DNA of 7,775 bases from an uncultured Planctomycetaceae bacterium (GTDB taxonomy: Bacteria; Planctomycetota; Planctomycetia; Planctomycetales; Planctomycetaceae). A program made the translations under genes and the position numbers. This document shows, in pieces, positions 1 through 6,785 of the stretch (its first letter is position 1; each line of letters begins with the position of its first letter). The stretch lies in the NCBI GenBank assembly GCA_903823545.1, contig CAIJTL010001658.1, positions 1-7,775 on the forward strand, in the 5' to 3' direction. The notes below the pieces were generated by a model, which did not search any database, had not been told where the DNA came from, and worked only from the letters and a program-made list of their open reading frames with translations.

Positions 1-1994
1 CCATCGACTTCGATCGACAACGCGGCGACTCGTCCCAAACCGCGATACCAAAATGCCAGCCACGGCGCGTTGTACTCGTCTGTTGAAATGACCGCACCAG
101 TCGCTTCCGGCTTGAGGTAGCTCAGGTTGTAACCGAGCGTCGGCGGAAACGCGGACGAACCGAAGTCTCCCATCAGCCGCGCGTCAGCAAGTATCTTGCC
201 ATGAATGCCATCAGCCGGATGCACCTCTTTGTCATGCTTGATGAAGGTGTTGCGGGCGATGCTCATCGTGTCTTGAGTAAAGAGACGCGGTAGCTCTTCG
301 GGGTCGTTGCTAAACATGATGTTGCCGCCGCCGAGCTTCGCAATATCCTTCAACAGCTCGGCGTGAACGTCGTGGTCTGTGCCCAGCCCGATGACGCTGA
401 CGGTAATCCCGGCATCGGCATACTTCTTCAAAAGATCGGCATACGCACCCGGCTCTTCGCTGTCGCACGCATCCGAAAACAAAATGATGTGCCGAGTCTG
501 ATAGTCCCCCGCCTTCATCAGTTGCTCGCCCGCCGCGACGAGCGCTTCATAAACGAAGATGCCGCCTCCCATGCTTTGAATCCGCAACACTTGCGAGCAG
601 ATCGCCTCGGGATCATCGACGGTTCGCAGGTCTTGAATCACATGCGGCGAGCTATCGACGGCGATGACCGCGATCTTGTCCTGCGGCGACAGCATCCTCA
701 CGACTTCGGCCGTGCCGATGTTCGCGAGGTCCATCTTCACTTTGCCCCCTTTGACGGGGACGGCCATGCTCCCCGATCGGTCGAGAGCTACGGCAATCGC
801 CACACGGTTTTTACGATGCTCCTCGCGCAGTTCCATCGAGACCGGCAGAATTTCATCGAGTGGGCTCTTGAAATAGCCGCCAACACCGAAGCTTCGCTCA
901 CCACCGGTCACTAACAAACCGCCGCCGAGGTCTTCGACGTACTGCGCCAATCGCTCCATCTTCAACCGCCCGAAGTCCGCCGCCGGAACGTTCTCGACGA
1001 TGACCGCTCGGTATCGGTCGAGTGAATCGAGCGTCAGCGGATGTGACTTCGACTTTGCGACATCAACCGGCAGTCGAGCCGACTGCAACGCGCGGATCAA
1101 ATTGTCTTCCGCCCCATCGGCATTCAGCACGAGCACTCGCGGAGCCGCCTCGACACGCACAACACCCGCCCCGAAGTTGTTCTCTTCGAGCGGATCGTTT
1201 TCCACTTCCAACACTGCCGAGTAGCTCTTCAGACCGCCGTCTTCGAGCAGATCGCGAAACAGCACACGATTCAGACCCGGCAGAAAATCCTTTTCGAGCT
1301 TCGCGATTTCCTCGCCATCGCGCAGCACTCGAACCGCCCCGTGAGCCTCACGACTGGCATGAACCCAAACTGCAAACTGAAACGGCTCGCGCGGCGAAAT
1401 GACTTCGGGCAACGCAATCGATTCGATCGCGATATCGCCGATTCGATTTCGTTCAAACAACCGAAAATCAACAGGAACTCCGACCTCGCGAGCGCGCCGA
1501 GCGGCCGTCAGCGGCGATGCACCGTTCGCCTCGCCGTCTGACATCACCAGAATCCGGGCCGGTCGAGTCGGTTCCACCAAGTTCAAAGCAGCCGAGATCG
1601 CATCATTCAAATCCGAACCGTCCGGCATCACCGGTCGTGTGTAAGCTCCTTGCTCACTGCTCGCGTTGAGTATGTGCTCAACTTCCGCTCGGCTGCCGAA
1701 CGTGACCAGCCCGATCCGATCACCTGACTTCCGGTTCTTTTCCAAATCGCGAATGAACGACCGAATGGACTCGTCCGCTTTCCCGGGCAGTGACCGCGAA
1801 CGATCGGCCACGACGACAATATCGATCCCCTCTCCACCAAGATTCCACCGCGGTCCCGTTAACGCCAGCTGCAGCAGCAACAACAACGTCACCCGCAAAA
1901 CGCCAGTCATTCCCCGGGCCTGCCCCCACCGCCGATACGCGAACCCTAGCGGAATCGCCAACAACAGCAGTTCGGGATATTGAAACTGAACCAT
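1..1994 (-). CDS. Double-VWA membrane protein with GATase-like middle domain (3' end outside window)
   Basis: The frame is open from ATG at 1994 to the window edge (664 full codons, no stop seen). The N terminus (residues 6-20 and about 32-46) has two hydrophobic segments of the BatA/aerotolerance-regulator type. VWA domain 1 (about 57-190) keeps a MIDAS: D64-x-S66-x-S68, S127 in a GSD turn, and D153 in MSDGE. Residues about 285-390 resemble the class I glutamine-amidotransferase-like domain (DUF1355 type), with the DLGGGLLVTGGERSFGVGGY signature and no visible nucleophilic Cys. VWA domain 2 (about 398-580) has a classical D405-x-S407-G-S409 MIDAS and D508 in LFSDACD. GAGG lies 5 nt before the ATG, which supports this start. 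Proteins of this architecture are common in planctomycetes, have no established function, and presumably act at the membrane as metal-dependent protein-binding modules. The gene follows the antitoxin-like gene by 25 nt, so it is probably co-transcribed; a functional link to the CHAT module is not shown. Confidence 0.9.
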   Translation of the reverse strand, partial: MVQFQYPELLLLAIPLGFAYRRWGQARGMTGVLRVTLLLLLQLALTGPRWNLGGEGIDIVVVADRSRSLPGKADESIRSFIRDLEKNRKSGDRIGLVTFGSRAEVEHILNASSEQGAYTRPVMPDGSDLNDAISAALNLVEPTRPARILVMSDGEANGASPLTAARRAREVGVPVDFRLFERNRIGDIAIESIALPEVISPREPFQFAVWVHASREAHGAVRVLRDGEEIAKLEKDFLPGLNRVLFRDLLEDGGLKSYSAVLEVENDPLEENNFGAGVVRVEAAPRVLVLNADGAEDNLIRALQSARLPVDVAKSKSHPLTLDSLDRYRAVIVENVPAADFGRLKMERLAQYVEDLGGGLLVTGGERSFGVGGYFKSPLDEILPVSMELREEHRKNRVAIAVALDRSGSMAVPVKGGKVKMDLANIGTAEVVRMLSPQDKIAVIAVDSSPHVIQDLRTVDDPEAICSQVLRIQSMGGGIFVYEALVAAGEQLMKAGDYQTRHIILFSDACDSEEPGAYADLLKKYADAGITVSVIGLGTDHDVHAELLKDIAKLGGGNIMFSNDPEELPRLFTQDTMSIARNTFIKHDKEVHPADGIHGKILADARLMGDFGSSAFPPTLGYNLSYLKPEATGAVISTDEYNAPWLAFWYRGLGRVAALSIEVD

Positions 1995-1999
1995 GACCG

Positions 2000-2003
2000 C
2001 CTC
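2000..2003 (-). promoter_or_regulatory. Ribosome binding site of the double-VWA gene
   Basis: GAGG on the minus strand lies 5 nt upstream of the ATG at 1994, in the short gap after the antitoxin-like gene. It supports the chosen start, as does the membrane-type N terminus that immediately follows. Confidence 0.55.
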
Positions 2004-2019
2004 GTGACGCTGCTGAGAT

Positions 2020-2208
2020 TCAAGCGGTCTTCGCTGGCAGAACGTTGGGTTTCATCGGCGGGCGCGGTGCTCGACGAACGACCGGCCGATCACCAAGAAG
2101 GTCGCGCTGTCGCGCGTCTTCCCCAATGGCATCGACGTCGTAATTGAATTTGGCGGCGATCTCATCACGGATTTTGCGGATTTCCTCGACAATCGGGTCA
2201 GTATGCAT
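2020..2208 (-). CDS. Small antitoxin-like protein partnered with PIN toxin
   Basis: A 62-residue protein beginning MHTDPIVEEIRKIRDEIAAK. This N-terminal pattern (TDPIVEE-(I/V)-R-x-(I/V)-RDE-x-AAK-x-x-Y-D-x-DAI) is one I recognise from a widespread family of small proteins in cyanobacteria and planctomycetes that are often encoded beside PIN-domain genes. They are presumed antitoxins. The first half should be helical; the tail is basic and proline-rich (RRAPRPPMKP) and looks longer than usual. The start codon lies inside the 3' end of the PIN frame (11-nt overlap), and GGAGA 6 nt upstream is also inside that frame, so translation is probably coupled. The toxin-first order is the reverse of classical vapBC. 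The antitoxin role is inferred from context; no DNA-binding fold is evident. Confidence 0.72.
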   Translation of the reverse strand: MHTDPIVEEIRKIRDEIAAKFNYDVDAIGEDARQRDLLGDRPVVRRAPRPPMKPNVLPAKTA

Positions 2209-2683
2209 CGTTGATCTCCAAGAGTTCTTGCGGAGTGCAAATCACGGGAGGTTCGCAGTTCATTTCCCGACAGCAGAATTCGATTCTCGATCTCAGCGCC
2301 GGGTTGGCAATGTGCTTGCAATTCCAAGTCACTAGGTACTCTACACCATGAATCGCTGCCACTGAAATGTGGTACGCATCGACTGCCCCTTTCGGCGGCA
2401 GCGGCACCCCTTTCAGCAGTGCTTTCGCGAGGGTGTCGGCAGTTCGGCTGACCTCCAACAGCGGAACGCCTTGCAGAAAGACGAGTCGTTCTTGAGCGGC
2501 AACTGGATCACCTCGCGAGCATTCATCGACCACTTAACGTGAAATGAACAGGTCGTATCGTTCCCGATGATTGTCCCACCAGTCGCGCGTGATTTGTTGA
2601 TTGGCCGCAATCCGCAGCACACCACTCAGACGCATGGCCAAGCAGCCGATCACGCTCGTTTCGAGGTAAATGGAAGGCTTCAT
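2198..2683 (-). pseudogene. PIN-domain (VapC-like) toxin gene interrupted by an in-frame TAA
   Basis: Translation from ATG 2683 (GGAGGA 7 nt upstream) begins MKPSIYLETSVIG and runs 49 codons to DLFISR. It then meets TAA at 2536-2534 and continues in the same frame, from VVDECSRGDP to TGA at 2198. Reading through the stop gives a 161-residue protein with the full layout of the PIN subfamily marked by YLETSV at the N terminus, DAYHISVAAIHG in the middle, TWNCKHIAN near the C terminus and a CTPQELLE tail. PIN domains are Mg2+-dependent ribonucleases. The presumed acidic residues are E8, D53/E54 and D102, with N121 at the fourth position. The stop separates E8 from the rest, so neither fragment should be an active nuclease. 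A GTG at 2533 directly after the stop could start a 111-residue remnant, but that is more likely chance. A sequencing error or stop readthrough are alternatives. The frame is otherwise undamaged, suggesting the change is recent. Confidence 0.85.
2215..2219 (-). promoter_or_regulatory. Ribosome binding site of the antitoxin-like gene, inside the PIN frame
   Basis: GGAGA on the minus strand lies 6 nt before the ATG at 2208, within the last codons of the PIN reading frame. With the 11-nt overlap it suggests translational coupling. Because the PIN frame is interrupted upstream, ribosomes may now have to initiate here independently. Confidence 0.5.
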
Positions 2684-2690
2684 GACGAGT

Positions 2691-2696
2691 TCCTCC
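2691..2696 (-). promoter_or_regulatory. Strong ribosome binding site of the interrupted PIN gene
   Basis: GGAGGA on the minus strand lies 7 nt upstream of the ATG at 2683. It is the strongest Shine-Dalgarno match in the window and shows that the PIN gene starts here, upstream of the TAA, rather than at the GTG at 2533. Confidence 0.7.
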
Positions 2697-2723
2697 AGCT
2701 CCCTTTAACTCATCGAGAAAGTC

Positions 2724-5700
2724 TCAATGACTTGGTCCCAGCAACACAAACGAAGCCCAATAGAACGGGGCCTGCCAGCGTGGATCGTTGCGGACTTTTA
2801 ACTTCGCGGCGTGCAGCGAAGAAGTCACATCGAAACGATCAGAGTTTGCGAGATCTTCGGAAATGAGTTCAAAGAGGCCAGCCACAAGCTCGGCGGTCGA
2901 ATCATCGGAGACTTTCCAATGACTGGCGATGACTCGACGAGAGCCTGCCGCCAAGAACGCTTGAGCCAAGGTAGAACCCGCTTCTAACGGGCGATCGGGA
3001 CCGACGTTGGTTTGACAGGCACTCAACACGGCCAGTTCGCAATCGACGAGCGGCAGTTGCAGGATTTCGTTGTACGACAGGAATCCGTCGTTCCCTTCGT
3101 TCAACGTCGTGTCCATCGGTGGCGTGAGTGCGATCGCTCCGAAGAGATTGCCATATCGCTCATCCACGAGTCCGTGAGCGGCCAAGTGGACAAGGCCGTA
3201 ACCGCGGACACTCTCGACGAATTTCGCTTCCGTCGCGTTCGTAGCCAACAAAGATTTGACCGTCATGTCACGTCGTTCAAAGCATTCGGCCAAACGAGCA
3301 CATTCTCTCGCCGTACCGGGCAACGGCGGCAACGAACCTCGCAAGCCATACATCACGTCGCGCGTGAGTTCTTCCCCGCGATCTGCTGCGGCCACCGCTG
3401 TTTCTGCCGATGAGTCGATCGCTGAATCCGCTGACGAATCAGTACTCTTGGCGACACCAGCTTGCATTCGGTATTGCGGGTTGCCGAGCGTCAGTAAGCG
3501 ACGTCGGCTCTCAGACGATGTCGCAGGACGGTGAATCAGATTGACCAAGATATTTGCCGACGGCGCGTAAGCGATCGGTGGAAACTCATCGAGCACAAAT
3601 CGCGGCGAGTCACTTCCAGTTGTGTCACCCGCGCGAATCAACAACGCCTCAAACGGAAGGTTGTGCAACGCTCCGTCGGGAATGATGACCAACTTTTGCG
3701 GACTTCGTTCACGAATGAGCTTGCGAAGCTGTTCCGGGAACAAAATGTCGGCAACGGCGACCAACGATGTTGTTGCAACCGCAGTACCTTTTGTCGTCTC
3801 GACGGTACCGCCAATGCCGCGCGTTGGGTCGAACTGTTTCTGACGCAGCACCTGGCGATACCACGCGACAATGTCCGCTCCCTTACGTCGAGTCAGCGGC
3901 CCTGCGGTGACTTCCGATTGCTCTTTGTCGGCCTCGATCTTTTCCCCCTTCTCAGTTTCTACCGTTCCGCCAATGCCACGCTGAGTGACTTCCTGCGCGG
4001 CTTGTCTGAGTCGTGGCAGATCGGGAAGCAGCGCCGATTGATTGGACGTCACTTTCAGCGGTACCGCAACAACCGGCTGTGTTTGATCCCCGATGACCAG
4101 CACTGTGCTTTGCTGTGAGCCCAAGTGATAGAACAGGACCAACGTGTCCGGAGCGATGATCTCGCGGCGAATTTGGTCGAGCGTCCAAACGGTTCGCTCC
4201 TGCGTGAGCAGCTTGGAATAGAGCTGACTTGAGTCACGCATCTCATTCCACACTTGCGCGTAATCTGCTTGAGTCTGATGCAGTTCGCGCGTGAGGCTTT
4301 GCCATTCGGGCGATTGATTCGAGTGTTCTGGCAGCAGCTTGGCTTGAATGCGCAGACGCTGAAGTTGCAACCGCAACTCTTGCTCGCGAGGCAACAGCCG
4401 TTTGGCCACGTCTTCGGGCAACGTCTTGCGCAAATCAACGCCTGCCAGATTGAGTTGATCCAAGAAGGTTCGATTGCGGCTCTGTTCGGCAGCGACGAAC
4501 GCCGCGTCATAATTCTTGTCTTCGAGTAGCCATTGCACCTGCATGTCGAACGCGGAAGCGAACTGAGCGAGGAACTTCGCGCGTCCTTGTTCCGCTTCGC
4601 CAAACGTTTCGGAACGGAACGCTTCCGGAATCTCAATTGCCTGACGTAGCGCGGCGAGCGCCTCTGCCGTGCGACCAACTTTTCGATAAACGGCAGCCAA
4701 ATTGCAGAGCGTGTTGTACTGGTCTTGAGGAGAGACCTCGGCCTCATCGTGAAGTTGCCGAGCATCTTCAAAGAACTGCTTCGCCTCCACGATGCGATCT
4801 TGCTGATAGGCCAGCAACCCAAGCATGTTGAGCGTGAATGCAACCGAGGCAGTTTGCTGATTGTCGCGTTGAATGCGGAGGGCCTGTTGCCAATGGGACT
4901 CGGCCGTTTCATACGCCTTTCCCAAGCAGGCCACGATGCCGATCTGCGTATGCGCCGACGCGGCAGCGAGATGATCCGCTTGCTGATGCTTTTCACAAAC
5001 GGATAACGCTTTCAATGCCCAGCGATACGACCCGGCATAGTCCCCTTGTCCGCGAGCCATTGTCGCTAGCGCGTTGTAGTGGCCGACCGACGCCATCGTC
5101 TCCCGGCCTACCGACTCTTCCAGCAGCGCCAAAGATTGCTGACACAACTCCGCGGCACGCTCGAACTGTCCCTGTGATTTGTAGGCCATCGCCAGATTCA
5201 GCAGCGTCACACTTTGCAGCCCGTTGGCGCGTGGACCACGTTCGCGACAACGCTCCAAGACCTCTTGATACAACTGAATGGCCCGCTTGAATTGTCCTTG
5301 AACGAGACAAACGCTGGCCAGATTGTTGTAAGAAGTCGCCAGTTCTGGATCGTCTTTCGACAAATGCTCTCGGCGAAGTTGCAGTGCCTCATCAAACGAC
5401 TTCATCGCCAACGCGAACTCACCGACGCCTCGCTCCACCGCTCCGAGATTATTGAGCGCTCGAGCCAACAACTCCGGAGACTTATCAGACTTGCGGTAGG
5501 TTTCCACCACCTCGCGCAAGAGCGGTCGAGCTTTTCCGTAGTTGCCCGACGCGCCGTGCAAGCTGCCGAGCACAGAATTCGACTCCATCACCAACGGATG
5601 CGATGGCCCCAATTCCGTGATCTGCTTCAGCAACAGTTTCTCACCAACAGAGATGGCGTCCGAAGTACGGCCAAGCTGCTGATACAAGTTCCGCAGTTGC

Positions 5701-6779
5701 TTCCAGTCAGAAGCTGACGCCGCCGTGTCAGCGACAACCTGCTGCAAACACTCGGCCGCCATCGTGAGTTCCGCAAGAGCTTTGTTTCGCAGTTGTTGTT
5801 CGCGGTAAGCGTTCGCCAAGAGTTGATGAATCTGCGAAGCACCACGCGGGTTCTCTTGGGGAGAAACGAATTCGAGTCCCTCACGGAAATGTTTTTCGGC
5901 GCGAATAAAATCTTTTCGCAACGAAGCATGAGTCCCCAATTCCAGTAACGCTCGCAGTTGCCTCTGCTTTCCGTCTGGCATTCGCGAGAGCTTTTGTTGC
6001 AACGCGGCCAGCATCTGATCGGCGGCGTCCGTTCGATCGAGAGCCTCTTGGCATTCCACCAAGCGGACGATGACCAAGACCCCCTCGTCGGGGTTCAGGC
6101 TCTTTTCAAATTGCTTGAGAAAGTCGCGTCCCAGCTTTTCCGCTTCACGCCAATGTTCCGCCGCTGACTCCGCGTGATCAGTCAGATGTTCGACGGTTGC
6201 CAACGTGACCAGCACAGGTAACTTTCGCAGGTCTTTGAGCTTCCCATATCGATTCGCCAACAACTCTTCCAGCGTGGCACGTGCTTCCGAAAAGTTGGCC
6301 AACGCGATCTGGCATTCCGCAATCCCGATCGCATTTTGCTGTAAGAACTCTTTGAAGTCGGCGTTCGAAACCGCTTTGAGTTCTTCGCGGTATTCAATCG
6401 CGTATCTCAGCGCATCCGAATGCTGCCCCAATCGCCGATTGGTTTCCGCCAACATCAACAAACAGCGCCGTCGCACTCGCACCTTTTCGTCTGAGGACGG
6501 TCCTTGCGTGACACTCGCCAAGACTTGAGCAAACTTGTCATCCGCCTGTGCCCAAGCGCCTCGTCGAAAAAACTCTTCCGCAGACAACAAGTCCCGCCCA
6601 CGGTCTTGAGCAATCACCAACCCGTTGCCCAAGTGCAACTCAATCACGAAGGCACATAGCAGCCACAGGTGCGTAGCCGTCACGCTCCGCGTGACGTGCT
6701 GGACCCTCCCCAAAGCTCTGATCAACGTCCGGCTCGTCACGCGGAGCGTGACGGCTACGTATAGGCAGTTCGCTCGCAT
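2724..6779 (-). CDS. Exported TPR-CHAT protein, putative caspase-like protease
   Basis: 1351 residues. After a 37-residue leader comes a hydrophobic stretch (about 38-57, LWLLCAFVIELHLGNGLVIA) with a plausible signal peptidase site (VIA|QD), so export is likely. Residues about 65-720 are tandem TPR helices with typical A/G/Y/A positions (e.g. LNNLGAVERGVGEFALAMKS, YNNLASVCLVQGQFKRAI). A charged, probably coiled-coil segment follows (about 782-870), then a CHAT domain (about 1000-1349, preceded by an associated alpha/beta part from about 877). The catalytic dyad is intact: H1202 in HLAAHG and C1255 in VLSACQTN. CHAT is a caspase/gingipain-related cysteine protease fold; TPRs usually bind a partner or regulator. 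Two RGIGGTVET motifs (934-944, 987-997) sit in apparent loops before the core, and an S/D/A-rich linker (1112-1133) precedes the His. The start is uncertain: ATG 6779 lies 6 nt after the DUF4384 gene with no clear Shine-Dalgarno, and an 88-bp palindromic element is read as codons 7-36. GTG at 6683 is an alternative. The substrate is unknown. Confidence 0.92.
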   Translation of the reverse strand: MRANCLYVAVTLRVTSRTLIRALGRVQHVTRSVTATHLWLLCAFVIELHLGNGLVIAQDRGRDLLSAEEFFRRGAWAQADDKFAQVLASVTQGPSSDEKVRVRRRCLLMLAETNRRLGQHSDALRYAIEYREELKAVSNADFKEFLQQNAIGIAECQIALANFSEARATLEELLANRYGKLKDLRKLPVLVTLATVEHLTDHAESAAEHWREAEKLGRDFLKQFEKSLNPDEGVLVIVRLVECQEALDRTDAADQMLAALQQKLSRMPDGKQRQLRALLELGTHASLRKDFIRAEKHFREGLEFVSPQENPRGASQIHQLLANAYREQQLRNKALAELTMAAECLQQVVADTAASASDWKQLRNLYQQLGRTSDAISVGEKLLLKQITELGPSHPLVMESNSVLGSLHGASGNYGKARPLLREVVETYRKSDKSPELLARALNNLGAVERGVGEFALAMKSFDEALQLRREHLSKDDPELATSYNNLASVCLVQGQFKRAIQLYQEVLERCRERGPRANGLQSVTLLNLAMAYKSQGQFERAAELCQQSLALLEESVGRETMASVGHYNALATMARGQGDYAGSYRWALKALSVCEKHQQADHLAAASAHTQIGIVACLGKAYETAESHWQQALRIQRDNQQTASVAFTLNMLGLLAYQQDRIVEAKQFFEDARQLHDEAEVSPQDQYNTLCNLAAVYRKVGRTAEALAALRQAIEIPEAFRSETFGEAEQGRAKFLAQFASAFDMQVQWLLEDKNYDAAFVAAEQSRNRTFLDQLNLAGVDLRKTLPEDVAKRLLPREQELRLQLQRLRIQAKLLPEHSNQSPEWQSLTRELHQTQADYAQVWNEMRDSSQLYSKLLTQERTVWTLDQIRREIIAPDTLVLFYHLGSQQSTVLVIGDQTQPVVAVPLKVTSNQSALLPDLPRLRQAAQEVTQRGIGGTVETEKGEKIEADKEQSEVTAGPLTRRKGADIVAWYRQVLRQKQFDPTRGIGGTVETTKGTAVATTSLVAVADILFPEQLRKLIRERSPQKLVIIPDGALHNLPFEALLIRAGDTTGSDSPRFVLDEFPPIAYAPSANILVNLIHRPATSSESRRRLLTLGNPQYRMQAGVAKSTDSSADSAIDSSAETAVAAADRGEELTRDVMYGLRGSLPPLPGTARECARLAECFERRDMTVKSLLATNATEAKFVESVRGYGLVHLAAHGLVDERYGNLFGAIALTPPMDTTLNEGNDGFLSYNEILQLPLVDCELAVLSACQTNVGPDRPLEAGSTLAQAFLAAGSRRVIASHWKVSDDSTAELVAGLFELISEDLANSDRFDVTSSLHAAKLKVRNDPRWQAPFYWASFVLLGPSH
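3381..3446 (-). other. Ser/Asp/Ala-rich linker inside the CHAT domain
   Basis: This encodes residues 1112-1133 of the TPR-CHAT protein, a low-complexity acidic stretch (pattern DSSADSAIDSSAET) made of imperfect short repeats. It falls between the strand ending GNPQY and the LPPLPGTARE segment that leads to the catalytic His. Many CHAT proteins have a variable loop here, so this is probably a flexible exposed loop. Whether it is a processing linker cannot be told from sequence. Confidence 0.6.
3789..3821 (-). repeat. RGxGGTVETxK motif copy 2 (TPR-CHAT residues 987-997)
   Basis: Encodes RGIGGTVETTK, followed by GTAVATT. It lies between a helix-like segment (VAWYRQVLRQKQ) and the helix leading to the CHAT core (ADILFPEQL), so it is probably an exposed loop. 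Against copy 1, seven codons differ synonymously and one differs in meaning (E to T). Confidence 0.85.
3948..3980 (-). repeat. RGxGGTVETxK motif copy 1 (TPR-CHAT residues 934-944)
   Basis: Encodes RGIGGTVETEK, followed by a charged stretch (GEKIEADKEQ). It follows a helix ending AAQEVTQ and begins 53 residues before copy 2. The charged, gap-like sequence after it looks like an insertion relative to ordinary CHAT proteins. Confidence 0.85.
6672..6759. repeat. Palindromic REP/MITE-like inverted-repeat element within the TPR-CHAT 5' end
   Basis: Two perfect 25-nt inverted arms lie at 6672-6696 and 6735-6759, separated by 38 nt. Each arm is itself a hairpin: CGTCACGC, a 3-nt loop, then GCGTGACG. 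This composite of two outward-related hairpins resembles BIME/REP pairs, and I associate the arm sequence (GTAGCCGTCACGC...) with dispersed repeats in planctomycete genomes. The element has no coding capacity of its own. It is translated in frame as part of the CHAT leader, without a stop. No second copy is seen in the window, so dispersal is recalled rather than shown. Confidence 0.8.
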
Positions 6780-6785
6780 GAGACT

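Noticed and set aside
363..914. Plus-strand open frame of 183 codons
   Set aside because: It lies entirely antisense to the second VWA domain, whose frame is continuous and has an intact MIDAS; no independent evidence supports it.
2198..2533. Separate 111-residue gene starting at GTG 2533
   Set aside because: The same frame upstream encodes the missing PIN N terminus with a strong ribosome binding site, so this is the 3' part of an interrupted gene, not an independent gene.
3531..4118. Plus-strand open frame of 195 codons inside the TPR-CHAT gene
   Set aside because: It is antisense to a protein with clear CHAT and motif conservation. Its translation is arginine- and glutamine-rich without any recognisable domain or start signal.
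4055..4996. Minus-strand 313-codon frame overlapping the TPR-CHAT gene
   Set aside because: It is the +1/-1 shadow of the CHAT gene: composition is dominated by R, S and C with no domain, and the TPR-CHAT frame is unbroken through this region.
5214..5717. Plus-strand open frame of 167 codons opposite the TPR region
   Set aside because: It mirrors the TPR codons on the other strand and shows no family signature.
6672..6759. Inverted repeat as a CRISPR unit or a rho-independent terminator
   Set aside because: There is only one pair of inverted arms with no direct-repeat/spacer series, no U-tract follows either hairpin, and it sits inside an open reading frame at a gene start.
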